This document shows, in pieces, positions 33,581 to 45,489 of a stretch of 64,000 nucleotides of DNA. The notes under the pieces are model-generated. The model worked only from the letters and a program-made list of their open reading frames with translations. It was not told where the DNA came from and did no database searches. Every line of letters begins with the position of its first letter. The stretch's first letter is position 1. Source of the DNA: Ophioderma brevispina (lineage: Eukaryota; Echinodermata; Ophiuroidea; Amphilepidida; Ophiodermatidae); the NCBI GenBank assembly GCA_023653785.1, contig JAMKCH010002883.1:87501-151500 (forward strand), written 5' to 3'. The position numbers and the translations under genes were made by a program.

Positions 33581-34047
33581 ACAAATCCAAGGCGCCATTA
33601 CCCCTAGTTCAATCAAGCTGTTTCTTTATCATTAAGCTCAAATAAGTTTGAACTCCAATATTAGGAGTAGATGAAGTGTCAGAAATAAACCCGAAACTTG
33701 ACACTTCCGCTATCTAATGCTAAATTTACTCTTGTCTGTGTGGATTTTACCATTTTTGCATCTTTGTTAATGAACTGGTAAATTGACTGATTGGGGAGCG
33801 AATAAATATCAAAAGTTAGGCGTCAGTCATTGGAAGGTATTATTCGGGTCTTGTACGCCAACTATTTAGGAGCTTTGGGTAAAATTCTTCAATGTATAGT
33901 TTGTATTATTTCCGACACTTGTAAAGTGTTTCCTTTTTGCCTCTTAGCAAGGTCAAATTTCAATGATCCTTGACCCTCAAACCTTTCTAACAAACTCGCA
34001 ACAAGAGTCAATGACAGAAAATTACAAACAAACACACAAATAAACCT
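33581..34047 (+). repeat. Direct duplication IV, unit 2 (467 bp, cut short)
   Basis: Repeats the start of unit 1 nearly exactly up to CAAATAAACCT and then switches abruptly to an inverted hAT-type MITE at 34048. This marks one breakpoint of the inverted arrangement. Confidence 0.93.
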
Positions 34048-34274
34048 CACCCAAAATATCCAAGAAACCCCCTAAACCCCTAAAAAGAGCTAAAATGGGC
34101 CATAAAATAGATTTTGATATTGGAGCGAGCCAAAAATTAGTCGAGAAAAGGTTAAAATTTCGGTAACAAATCCACTTTTGTCAAATTCGCCCCTCTCCTT
34201 TACAATTCTTGGCAAATGTCCCCTTTTGAAGAAAAACAACTCCCCTCCCCTAAAAAATCCTGGGTACGGGCCTG
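34048..34274 (-). mobile_element. hAT-type MITE, copy 1 (reverse, truncated at one end)
   Basis: Reverse-orientation copy of the element at 50440-50697. The right-hand end reads CCTGGGTACGGGCCTG (to 34274), followed by ATGTGATT, a diverged form of the AATCACAC flank (reversed) seen in the complete copy. The other terminus is missing at the 34047/34048 breakpoint. Confidence 0.8.
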
Positions 34275-35955
34275 ATGTGATTGGTGGCGTCGAGGCTGAG
34301 TATCGGGTAATATCCCTTTAAATTGCGAGTAAATATTAAACTCCGTAAACGACGTATAGAACCATGGGTTTGGCACCGTTTAAAGACCTCACGTAAAATA
34401 TCTTCACCGTCTTCGCAAAACCTATAATATCACTGTACGTTTGATAGATGAAGAGTCTGCTATCCCCTGCCATGTGTAAACAAGCTGTCCAACCTAGCCA
34501 CACGGAGTCATTTTAAATATCGTCTGAAAGTTTATTGGTATTGCATTTTGTTATTGATTTTAAAAAAAACGGTCACTGCTCCTGGATTAAAAAAATTTGA
34601 AATATATTACTACACAATGTAACAAAATTTGAACCTTTTAATTTCATCAATCTCTTGTAAGGTATTGTAATTAAAAAATGACTCGGCCATAAACGGCCAT
34701 CGTATTGAGAATCCGATTGGCATATCCAATCGTGAGTCCTTCTGGCGGGAATAATTCCAGAATTGGTAACTACACTGTAGTCTGCTCTATCGATTTTTGA
34801 TATTAGCCTCTTGCGACGGGACAACAGTGGCTGCATGTATGAGGATTAATCCGCCTATATAAAAAAACGTTTATTTTTTGCCAGATGACATGGATGTCCT
34901 CAGCAGGTTGAAATCATCTCCTCGTCATAGTATATGTAACTTCGAACGAGTGTCGAATTGAGGCGATGGATGGATCGTGGGACACTGGAAAAGCTTTCTG
35001 TTTAAACTGCTATTTGGTTATAGAATTTCCAGTATCTGATAACTGTTTTGAGTCTATTTAGACATGATATTAGATCGATGATTATGAATCAAAACGAGCG
35101 GAAACCCCAATTAATCAAATTAGTGACAGCTAGTTCCTGAGATCTTAGCGGAACAGAGAAAACACTTGTCTGACCGACCTGACATCAAAGTTCTCATGGT
35201 CGTTTATCTTGTTTTCCGATATACTCAAAAAGTGACCGGGATAAGCGAAAGCCAACACCACCTTTGATAACGCGTTTTTGACATAAATACCTTTACGGGC
35301 TAGCAGTATGTCGAATGTTAACCGTTATTATGTTCTCCAACATGCACATAATCATGAACGCCTGGCTCTTGTCAATGTTAATAAAGGCAAGGATCTGTAG
35401 AAGGAATGACTTGCAACATGTGACTTTCAGTGAATTGAATTTTGAGAGGGTTTGGAATGTGCGCCATGACGTCCAAGAGTATCTACTAGGGGTGAATCGG
35501 AATTCGCGTGTGTGGGACTTCTACTTAACAAGCAGGTATCTCAACTCAACAAAGTCTTCAACGTTATACCTGATAACTCCCAATTCAAGGCACAATAGGC
35601 ACAGATTTTGGCCTGTTTGTGTGTCATAATCCTCTAGTAATCCAATAAATATGAAATGGGGTGTTTATAAACTAAGCGGACCCCGAAAACGGGGACACGT
35701 TAAGAACATTTATATGCGTTATTAAAGGTTTTTTATTGGGACCCGTTTTTTAGTTTGGGTTCCCCGTTTTATACATCCCCTAGAGGACTTATAAAACGGG
35801 GACCCCTAAAACGGGGATCCCGATTATTTTCCCGTCAATTAGCAGTACTTAAGGTTTCGTCCATTCTTACCACTGTCATAGCCTCAAACAACGCCCCATT
35901 ATATAAAGAGAGCACCATCCCACACACCCACATCGGCCCACCTACAGGCTATACA
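34275..35955 (-). repeat. Block beta, copy 1 (reverse)
   Basis: Reverse complement of 48565-50439. Shared landmarks: CGAGGCTGAGTATCGGGTAA, CCATGGGTT, ATCGATTTTTGATATT, ACTAGCTGT-type sequence near 35130, and ACTTTCAGTGAATTGAAT. Continuous with the reversed alpha block that follows. Frames of 87 and 104 codons inside it have no recognised motif. Confidence 0.88.
35678..35822 (+). repeat. Iterated GGGGACC / GGTCCCC hairpin repeat
   Basis: Words such as CCCCGAAAACGGGG (35681-35694), GGTTCCCCGTTTTATA and AAAACGGGGACCCC recur on both strands, giving multiple nested inverted repeats. The counterpart in the other beta copy is 48640-48810. Probably a small foldback element within block beta. Confidence 0.6.
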
Positions 35956-35959
35956 TGAC

Positions 35960-38835
35960 TTCATCATTATAAAACATGCACCCACACCTTATTAATATTA
36001 TGTCCCCACAGCCCACATTCCAGGCTTCATGAGAAACTATACAAGAATTCGTGACGGCTTCATTGCTTTCCGTGGATACACAATCCAATCCAATAGCCCG
36101 TTTTGCTTTTTGCTCCGCCCACACAAAATTTAGTCTTCGCCAATCAACTGTGCCCGCTTATCTGAGAAGCGAGAGCGTCAAAGTGCAAATCTCGTTTGTT
36201 CTTTATATCGTTGACATTAAACAAGCATAGTAGGATAACAAAGATAGTGGAGGAAGCTCCTGAAGTTATACGAAGAAGTTATATATATTCTGTAAAGTGC
36301 ACCAACAGACTAATTGTATATGTTTCAAAATGTTTTTTCCGTTGTAGTAATTTTCAATAAAATTTGCCAATTAATAGGTGACGTATATGGGTTATTCCAA
36401 GACAAGCTATTCAATTACGCGGTACCCTTGTTGATGACCCAATTCGATACAAAAAAAAGTGTAGGTTTATTTGTGGTTATTTGCTTGTTGCAAAGTTTGT
36501 TAGAAAGGTTTTGAGGGTCAAGGGTCATTGGCCAATTTGACCTTGCTAAGGCAAAAGGAAACACTTTACAAGTGTGGGATAATACAACCTTTTTCATTGA
36601 AGAATTTTACCCAAAGCTCCTAAATAGTTGGCGTTTACACAGGACCCAAATAATACCTTTCCCAAACAGGTCGGCTGATGACGCGTCAGAGAGATTGTGA
36701 TATTTATTCACTAGCACTCCCCAATCAGTAAATTTACCCAGTCAGTAACAAAGATGCAAAACGGTAAACCCACACTGGCAAGAGTTAAATTAGCATTACA
36801 TAGCAGGAGTGTCAAGTTTCGGGTTATTTTGACATTCATCATTTCTCCTCCTAATTTGAAGTTCAAACTTTGATTTCAGCTTAATGATAACGAAACAGCT
36901 TGATTGAACTAGGGGTAATGGCGCCTTGGATTTGTTATAAACTTCACGTACACACCATAGTGCCACATGTTACAGCATTAAGGCGAAAATTTACCTCGTA
37001 TGTTATTTTAGAAGGTCCCCACTAGAGGCATATTTGTATTTAAAACTTATAGTGATAGCATTATGTATATTGGCTGCCCTGTAGATTATACAGAGCAGAG
37101 TGTATAAAATGTTGGAGCTGGTTGTTTAATATTTTAAAATGGTTATATTTTAAAGACTTAAGAGAAGAGAAAGCCGTGCATGGCTTCTGGATATTTCTCT
37201 TTAATTTCGCTTTGAAATATTATTAGTTAGTGTTGATATAACGTTTCGTCAGACGCTCTAGCGAAAAAATATGCATTCACAGATTGATTTCAAATTACAA
37301 GTGGTTAATGATTAGCAGATATTGCTGAAATGTTATACTTTAAGAAGATATTGGAAATGATAAATGTGGAATTGTGTTTAAATTACTCGCCCACCATTTT
37401 CTTGGTAATAAAACCAAATATTAAAGTAGGGCTTAACTACTATACCTAAGGATGTTAAAATATAGTGCAGAACACAGAGCAAGTCTGAGCTTTCAGATGG
37501 AATTTAACAAAAGCACCAATCAAAGCTGATCAACTTGCAATGCTTCTTTTTGATAAACCCTATGACTGTTATGATTATATATTGTTTTATTATATCATTA
37601 ACAGGTACCATACCTCTCCACTACTCTGCAAAGGCCAAGGAGTGAAAATCGTCTTAAAAATGAAACAAATATAAAATATCGCTTAAAGGTAGCAAGTTTA
37701 AGGTTTTTGCGAACACTTTTTGATTAGTACTTGTTTGCCTCTCTGCTATGCACCTTTATTTTGATTGCGGTAAATTCTCCATACCTGATTGGCCGACTAT
37801 CCAATCACAGTCGTAAATGTTTCTCTCTGATTAAAGCTATGACAGTTCAACAGTTGCCGCTTCAATTGTACCTGGCAAGAATGGATGATGGATATGCGTC
37901 ATAACGAGATTTTGTACGCGGTAAATAAAAAGCTAAATGTTTAGTCCTTTGAAACTTTGAGATCCGTCATCGAATATTGTATATGGCGCCACTTAACTGG
38001 ATGGTTTGGTTAGATGCAATTTCAATCTTCGGTATACTTATGTATCTCGGGTGTCTAATCACAAAAAATGCCGTCGTAAAGGCAACATGTTTTACACCAC
38101 TTAATAAAGCCACAAGCCAACTAACCATATTTTTTTTTAATCATCTTTCCTCTAATTAAATTTTTAAGTGTCCTTTGCAGACGGTACACTAAACTCCTAT
38201 GCGGGGAAAGAGTTCAACTGTGTGAAAGGGAAATTTACAATTAAAGTTTGAAACCTGATTCTATACCTAAAGTAAATACAACTAGATGACGAACTCGGAC
38301 ATAGGCAAGGACAGACACGATGTTTGGTCGAATATTGAAAAAGAAATTGTGGGAGAAACACAGGCAGTGGCGAGCAGGAAACCTTGAAGAAGATTGATCG
38401 AAATCGGCAAGGCAAAATAACGGGAAAACAGGTTAACGCGAAAGTAGACTGAAGCATAAGAAAACAGAAAGATGTGATAAAATGCGTTAAACTCTTACCC
38501 ACCCATATAACCCGATTGATATAAAACACCAGTTTCTCGGTTTTACCACGTTTACAGAACACCTACGAGAATGACAGACGAGAAGGATGATTCTCTCCTA
38601 TTTGCAAAACTTTAGTCACATTTAAAGGAATTTATTGACACGAATCTATCGGCACATAATGAAATATCCCTGAATAAGACGAACCATATGGTTTTCGTGG
38701 TCATTGAAGTATTCCTTGCGAAGAAAACGCCATTGTAATGCTTAATTTTCGTAGCAGTAGACGATTTAAGGAAGTCGCCATGTTTACCATTACGATATCG
38801 ACCTGCCACAATTCGTGAACTTCGCTTTTTATGCT
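35960..38835 (-). repeat. Block alpha, copy 2 (reverse)
   Basis: Reverse complement of 29429-33520, with the region equivalent to about 31170-31780 (including the TTAA MITE) missing. Together with copy 1 it makes a large inverted repeat with block beta in the spacer. It ends at GCTTGTGTGCTCACC (38848), next to a remnant of a hAT-type MITE. Confidence 0.9.
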
Positions 38836-38852
38836 TGTGTGCTCACCAAAGT

Positions 38853-38888
38853 TCGCCCCCAACCGCCCCTCCCCTGGTTACGGGCCTG
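38853..38888 (+). mobile_element. hAT-type MITE remnant (right end only)
   Basis: CCTCCCCTGGTTACGGGCCTG-type end (to 38888), followed by AATCACAC (38889-38896), the same flank that is duplicated around the complete copy at 50440-50697. Only about 35 bp remain, at the breakpoint with the reversed alpha block. Confidence 0.85.
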
Positions 38889-40551
38889 AATCACACCATC
38901 CAACCTGAGATTTTGGTATTATTAGAAAGCTTAAAACTGCAAAGTATTTTGGCTGAACTCTTTCCCATTACGATGTTACAAGCAATAAATACAGGCTGTC
39001 CCCAAAAAGTTGCCCTCCATCAGTTGGCATTTTTATAAAATTATATTAAAAATACAAAATCACAGGTGTTTATGCAGGGTAAGATTAGTAGTATGTTGTC
39101 TTTAATCCATGCTAAAGTTTCATTGTTTTGTTAGAGATTTATATTGATGTTACTACAATAACCGAAAATAAGCTTTAGTACTAAACGGAACAAAATAGGG
39201 CATTGGACACCATTTGGCCTGGGGTTGAACGCACGGGGTCAACAGGAGAGAGAGAGAGAGGGAGAGAGAGCAAAATGCCGACACTATTTGAATTCTGTCT
39301 TTTAAAGGAAGATCTTCCTAAAATAATGAAACATAATTAAACTGTACATATAGCTTGAACTAATATTAAAAAGATGTGGCGGTGTTATTGAAAAAGAACC
39401 CAATCCACTTGTTGGTGTTTCTCATTTGCATTTCAAATTTATGCATGGTGTAAAGCACTCTTTTTTTCATTGGAATACCTGGAAGCACACCTCTGCTTGA
39501 TAACTTGCGGTTTCCAAGTAGCATTATGAATTAAAGACTGCTGCTGAATTGTATAATACCGCGCTATTTTCCTCTCTTGTCAGACACACTATCCACTACA
39601 CTGGTGCCTACAACTCATCATAGTCAATATTCAAGTTTCCCCAAAAACAAATTTCATGCAAATAAAGAATTAGTCACGCATGGGAAGCTCTTTTTTTCAT
39701 TCCATTGCGTCATTCAATAATTACACACAACAATAGCCATTCATATAATGAAAATAACTTCAGAGCGAATGAAAAAGTAAAGAAATGCAAATGAAGAGAA
39801 TAAGGAAACGACAGGGTTTCCATTTTAAAACATTTGACAGATTTTGTTTCAATCTCATTGCTTAACAAAATTAACATGTGAAAGAAAACTCATGATATCT
39901 ATCGTTTATTTTATATACTAGTGTGGAGCAACTTCTTCTTCTAAGCGTGTCCACAAGTCATTGGTAATGGTTTGTGGTGATGTCAGGATTTAATTCAACT
40001 GAGTAAGCTGATCCGGGACCGCGTGTGTCTATGAAACGGACGTTCATAACATGCCGTTGTTTGTTTTTAGACTGAAGGCGGATTGGGAACAGTCAGGGGT
40101 TTACACCCTACTCTTATTCGACACTGACTGCGATGTACATGTACAGTTGTGACTCTCCGTACACGCGACCGACGGCTTAACGTCCCCTCCGAAGGACGGG
40201 ATGCTTTCATGATTCATTTGCCCAATTCCAAGTGAACCATGGAGGAGAGCGGTATTCTGTATTTAATAAATAGCTCGTATACAGATTAGATCCAGAATAA
40301 ATCCCAGCAAATAACCCCACCGGGATTCGAACCCGGGATTTGTTTGGTAAATTTGCGCCACAGGCAATCACCCAAACTGCTAGGTCACGCTCTCCCACGT
40401 TACGTGGAGCAACTTGTCTGGTCATAATTTGTTTTACGGTTACCGTAAAAATTTGTAGAGTAATCTATGGGTTGCTGTAATACACAAAATTACCGTTCAC
40501 GTTAAAATGGCGTATCGATTGAATTGAGATAATATGTTGGCGATGTCCTTT
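38889..40551 (+). repeat. Block gamma, copy 1 (interrupted by a SINE)
   Basis: Matches 50698-52400 in the same orientation (AACCTGAGATTTTGGTATTA, AATACCGCGCTATTTTCC, ATGATATCTATCGTTTATTT). It carries a SINE at 39935-40403 that the other copy lacks, and an (AG)n run at 39248-39269. It lacks the 542-bp MITE that the other copy carries. Confidence 0.9.
39935..40403 (-). mobile_element. Full-length tRNA-derived SINE, copy 2 (469 bp, reverse)
   Basis: Same family as 25311-25784 read in reverse: B box at 40323-40333, the conserved core near 40167-40200 and the same tail (CAATGACTTGTGGA). It is flanked by an exact 12-bp duplication, GTGGAGCAACTT, at 39923-39934 and 40404-40415. The other gamma copy has a single, slightly diverged version (TTGAGCAACTT, near 52250), which is the empty site. 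Confidence 0.92.
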
Positions 40552-42704
40552 TAGTACGTCATCCCGGACCAGTTTTGGGCACCAAGGGGTAGGTGGAAGA
40601 GTAGAAAAATTTCATTGCTACCACATGTTAGGTACATATGTGGGGATCATCGCCTGAGTGGATGTAGAAATCAGAAGTGGTGCAATTTTTTTATAGGCCA
40701 AAAAAGGTCAAAATTGACCCAAATTGTGATGTATTTATTCCATCTTAAACTAGTATTTCATTTCCCCCACTCTAGAGCAGAAGATTCCAGAAGAAACAGA
40801 AAGGGTGAAAAGGGCTTAAAATTGCCCCAAATAAGGTAAAAATCATAGAATGGTGATGTACTTATTCCAACTTTATATTAAAGGCAAAAAAGGTCAAAAT
40901 TGACCCAAAATATGAGTCAGTAAAAGTTAAAAATGGCAAGTTAATCATTCCACTTATATGCATTTTAAGCCTTCTAAAATGAAACCTCATTTCTATTAAT
41001 ATATTGGTAGTAGATAATAAACTAAATTTTGACATTTTGGGTAAAGATACACCCCAATTAAATAGTTTCATCTTGATTGAATCGCCTGACTCCAATACCC
41101 ATCTGTTAAGTATCTTGCCTGTTTCATTTCAACCAGTTTTGATATGAGGGCTAAAAACGTTATTTTTATGAAGCCTCCTAGAATACTGTATAAATAATAA
41201 ATTCTATCTAAGTTATATCTAGTAATATCAAAGTTAAATATTTTAAGTCCTACGATTTCACAGAGTAAATGAGACAAATAGTACCTTTCCACAGACACCA
41301 ATATTATATTCTGATCACTTCCTGTAAAATCTGTTGATTCCGGGGACGAGGCTATTTAAGGCCAACTAAAAAAATAAAACGGTTGATCGGTCAGACTTTT
41401 GAACAAAGTTAGTGAGGGGGCCTTTATTATTTGTTATTTTATTTTTTTTCAAAGATGGCCGCCGTGTCTAAGATGGCCACCATGATATATTTGAAGATTG
41501 CGTTCGCGTTGTATAAATAGTAGTATGTAAGAAGGTTGAAGAAATTGCTCAACAAAATGAAGGATACTCTTTAAATAGGTATGAGAGTTCAATAGTGCTC
41601 CCATATTTTTTGTTAACTTCATTTTCCCCCTTTCAAGCCTTCTTTTTGGTGGCGTTGTTGTTGTTGTTGTTTTTTTTAAAATAGGAAATAACAAAATCGG
41701 TGCGGCGTCCAAAATCGGAGCGGGCGGGGACGATCAACTGGTTTGTTTTTTTACTTGGCTTAGAGAGTGGATCTTTAATCATTTGACTCCAAAATTGACC
41801 CTAGAAAGGGCCAAAAGAGGTCAAAAATCGACCAACAAAGAGTGGTGAATTAAAGCTATCATTGGGCATTAATACTATGGAATTTGATCTTTTGAGAAGC
41901 AACTGGAAATAGACCAATGTTTGCACTTTTTGTCAGCTGGCACACATATATTTGCATCAATTAGATTACGTGTTGGCAAAGGTGACAATATCATCATCAT
42001 CATCTTTGACTTTTGTCGAAATCCGTGGCGTACGTTCTTTGCAAAACGATCTTTACATGTTTGCTGCTCCCCCTTCAAATAGCTGGTACTCTCTGCGCAT
42101 AGCATATCAGAGTAGATTAGTGATCTGCTACCTCTACTTGGACATGGAAGACTCCGCAGAACAATGTCTGTATATCAATCTTGTCCTTGACTTGAAAGCA
42201 CTGCCCACTTAACTGGGGCTCACAATGTTGTTCATAGGGGTGATTTCATTCACCATATATCCTTTATTAGTTCGGATGTTTTTTCCATGAGATCTTTCAA
42301 CTGGCAATGAGTTTTGCCTGGTATAAGTGCAACTTAAAAAGTCTTGCATCCCCCCTTCCTTGTCAGTTGTTCCTGCAACCAATACAGAAGATGTTTTCCC
42401 ACAGGCCTTTTAGAAGCAATCTTAGTTCTCTGGAGACAACAGACCTTTATTTAAGACTTAATATAGTAAAACAGTTGTGATAATTTCATCAGGGCAAATA
42501 AACAAAAAGATCAGATTTAACAACCTTTTAGGATAGCTTCATTCTGATAGACCAACTGTTTCTCTCCTACTGGATTGTTTTTACCTGGTTTCATGAACAA
42601 GATTGAAATTGTTGGCAATTGGGTTAATTTTTGACTCATTGGGTTGGACCATTTGGATCCCCTTTCAAAGTTTTCATTGCGAATGTCAGTTAAAGGAACA
42701 CTAA

Positions 42705-42931
42705 ATAGGAGAGGGGCATTTTTTTGTTTCAAAAGAAGGGGACTTCCCCAAAAAATTGACAAAGGGGCAAATTTGTTCCCCCAATTACAAGGGGGCAAAA
42801 TTCTGGCAAAAAGTGGACTTTTTACCTACACTTTCGCTCCTCAAATCTATTTTTGGCCTTTTTGGGGTTATGGGACTTTTTTGGAATGGTGGAGCGTCAT
42901 CTCCCACCGTCCCTTCCCTGGTTACAAGCCT
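42705..42931 (+). mobile_element. hAT-type MITE relative nested in the long-TIR element
   Basis: Shares the interior and right end of the 50440-50697 element (GGCAAAAAGTGGACTTTTTA, CCACCGTCCCTTCCC, CTGGTTACAAGCCT). The left terminus is degraded. The frames at 42644-43030 are a by-product of this repeat. Confidence 0.6.
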
Positions 42932-43159
42932 ATATGTGCATTATTACGCAATTTTAAACGCGCAAGACTTCAGATATGTAAACCCGCATTTAATGTTGTT
43001 TATATAATTTTGAAGACCGACGATGTTTAAATTTTGACCATTATTATCCAAAGTTTTTAATTTTGGGTTTTTTTTTTTTTTTTTTTTTTTAAAGATTTTT
43101 AAATTGGGAATTGAATTATGAAATTACTGCCTTAATATGAAAAAATATGCATAACCAAA

Positions 43160-43830
43160 TAACATTTTCCTTGGTTTTTATCCATTTTGTAGTCATTTTT
43201 TTTAACCTGTTGGCCATTTCTGCTGGGGGTTGACATTCAATTCCTCAATCTACCGCTATGGGCAAATAAACTATAATTTTTTTTTTTTACCTTAATTTTA
43301 AAATTAGATGGGAATAAACTCCCTCACCGATTTTATGATTTTTACCATATTGTGTCATTTTTTACCCCTTTTGCCCCCAGAGTCAACATTCAAACATCTT
43401 CTTGAATCGAAGCTAGATAGTGGGGCAAATGACGTTACATTCAAAATTAAAGATGGAATATACATCACCATTCTATGATTTTTTACCGTTATTTGGGTTT
43501 AACTTTAACTCCTTTTGGGCCCTTTCTGGGGTCAAAAATAACCCCAGAACCAACATTTCCAAATTCTTCTGGAACTGACACAATATAGTGGGGAAAATTA
43601 AAAACTATACATTGTAAATTTCGAACACCATTCTATGATTTTTTTACCTTATTTGTGTTCATTTTGACCGCCTTTTTTTTTGGGTCCTTTCGGGGTCAAA
43701 CTAACCCCAGATTCCAACATTCAAATTTTTCTTGAATCTACAGCTATATAGTGGGATTACATTTCAATATGAATGTCGGAATAAAGAAATCGCCATTCTA
43801 TGATTTTTAACCCTAATTTGTGTCAATTTG
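43160..43830 (+). repeat. About 160-bp subterminal tandem repeats
   Basis: About five degenerate units, marked by CCATTCTATGATTTTT at about 43472, 43632 and 43794, a variant at 43325 and a weaker one near 43170. Each is followed by a TTTGACC/GGGTCAA stretch and a TCTTGAATC-type phrase. A T23 run (43068-43090) lies just upstream. Matching units in reverse occur at the left end of the element. Confidence 0.7.
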
Positions 43831-44009
43831 ACCTTTTTTGGGCCCCATAAAAAATAATTGCACCACTCTGATTTCTACATCCACACCCCCAGGTGATGAT
43901 CCACACATATTTCCCTAACACCTGGTATCCATTGGGCATTTTTCTTTCTACTCGACCACCTACCCTAACTCGCAAACTAGAACGCCTTTTCAAAGTGCGT
44001 GACGTACTA

Positions 44010-45489
44010 TTTTATATGGACATATAAAATTAAATTTTGGGTCTCGGGTGGGGCACCTTATTTAATAGTTTTATTTGATCAGTATTTCAATGTAATCCAG
44101 TCGATCTGCTCTCAACATATTCGCAAGACAATGGCATGAAGCAGGTCTGCACACGTGCGAGATTTACAGATTTAAGTGTTTCTAAACACTAAAAGTTGGT
44201 ACTCCAGAATATCAGCTTTCCAATCTATTTTGTTCTCACTATGTGTCGTAACACAAGCGCCGAATTACCGTTTTAAGCATTCACCGTATTTCCAAAACGC
44301 GATTAAGATGTAATTCCCTTTTTTCTTATTCTAAGATTTATGTATATAACAGTTCGTTTTAGTTTTGTTACTTTCCAGAATAATAACATTTGCAAAACAA
44401 TTTTTTGCTCCCCTAGTTAATGCTTCTAGCATTTGAGCTTCACATTTTTAGCTTTCGCGGCATGTCAAACACGTCACATCTTGGCAAAGCGCAATGAATT
44501 GTTATCTTTTAGGGTTTTTTATATTCTAGTGGTGGTTGTGTGTTGATTTTAGTCAACCCGAAGGAAGTAAAAATAATCCACTAAATGCAGTGAAGATACA
44601 ATCTAAATGATATATTTTGCCACTAACTTCGATTACATTAAACCCAGGTAAATTTTGAACATTTTTTCCTAAGGGACTAGCAGCGATAATCGAGATAAAT
44701 CGAAAAGTGGATTTTTTTAAAATCATGGATAAGTGTCTACAATTCCATATAACGGTTTTAATATAGCAGAACAAACCACCAAATCGTGAAAAAAATGACT
44801 TTTATTTGCGGAAATTTGTCATACCTTCCTCCCGCTATAGAACATACAGCAAATCTCACTAAACAGCTAATTGTGGTTTACACCAGTACAGAAAAAGAAA
44901 GACCATAATGTTTGTGTTTTGAAAAGTCAAATGTGTCGATCATGTTGCACAATATACGCTTTAAAATTTGGGATATCACAGGGAAGGTTTTCAGGTCGGG
45001 CATTTGATACGCACGTATAGAAGTACAATCAGATAATAAGTACTTCCTTTGTTTTCTTTAATACAACGGATTTCAATCCAACCACTTTCAGTTATGTTGG
45101 AATATCCATAGCCAATAACAAATACGAACATAACAATTTTGATTGATTTTTTCGAATGTTTCGGATTAGCAAATCGCTCTTATCCCTTTAAAATCTGTCA
45201 TAACTTTTGGACGACGACGATTACACTAATGACCATGCCAAATAATAGGACCTTTTTGTATCCATAGCCCTAGTTTCCCCCGATTTACCTAAAATAACTG
45301 ATCTTTTGTATCATTTGATCTTCACTTGTTCGGTACCACTCTAGTACCATACCCAGTCGAATAATGCCCAGATTTTGATCGTCTCCTTGATAAATAATGT
45401 ATGTACTTTTTTTGTGTCTGCAAATGGACAGACTTGCACAATGGCACAGCGGGCCCTTGGACCGCATGATATGAACATTTAACTCATAC
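44010..45489 (+). repeat. Block delta, copy 1
   Basis: Matches 52412-53395 (ATCAATGTAATCC-type phrase, GATCTGCTCTCA, ATCTATTTTGTTCTCACTATG, GACGACGACGAT, GGGCCCTTGGACCGCATGA). It ends abruptly at 45489, where block alpha copy 3 begins. Confidence 0.85.

Larger units (their letters stand above)
40554..44007. mobile_element. 3.45-kb non-autonomous transposon with long inverted terminal repeats
   Basis: Begins GTACGTCA and ends TGACGTAC, with TA on both sides (40552-40553 and 44008-44009). The inverted ends are long and imperfect: GTGTAGGTGGTCGAGTAG-like sequence, TGGGGATCATC, GATGTAGAAATCAGAAGTGG and AAAAAGGTCAAAATTGACCC recur in reverse at the right end. The homologous position near 52412 lacks the insert. 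Subterminal tandem units lie at 43160-43830. Internal frames of up to 128 codons show no transposase motif. Superfamily not assigned. A TA duplication is typical of Tc1/mariner-like elements, but the long ends are unusual for them. Confidence 0.7.

Noticed and set aside
41454..41485. Paired YY1-like AAGATGGCCGCC and AAGATGGCCACC sites
   Set aside because: Such ATGGC-rich phrases also recur diffusely at 11.3-12.5 kb, suggesting they belong to a repeat, not a regulatory site.
42644..43030. 128-codon open frame
   Set aside because: It covers a hAT-type MITE relative nested in a transposon. The composition follows the repeat and there is no motif.
43068..43090. T23 run as a fifth duplication joint
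   Set aside because: Only a short A/T-rich similarity (about 18 bp, low complexity) is shared by the flanks, which is not enough to call a duplication.
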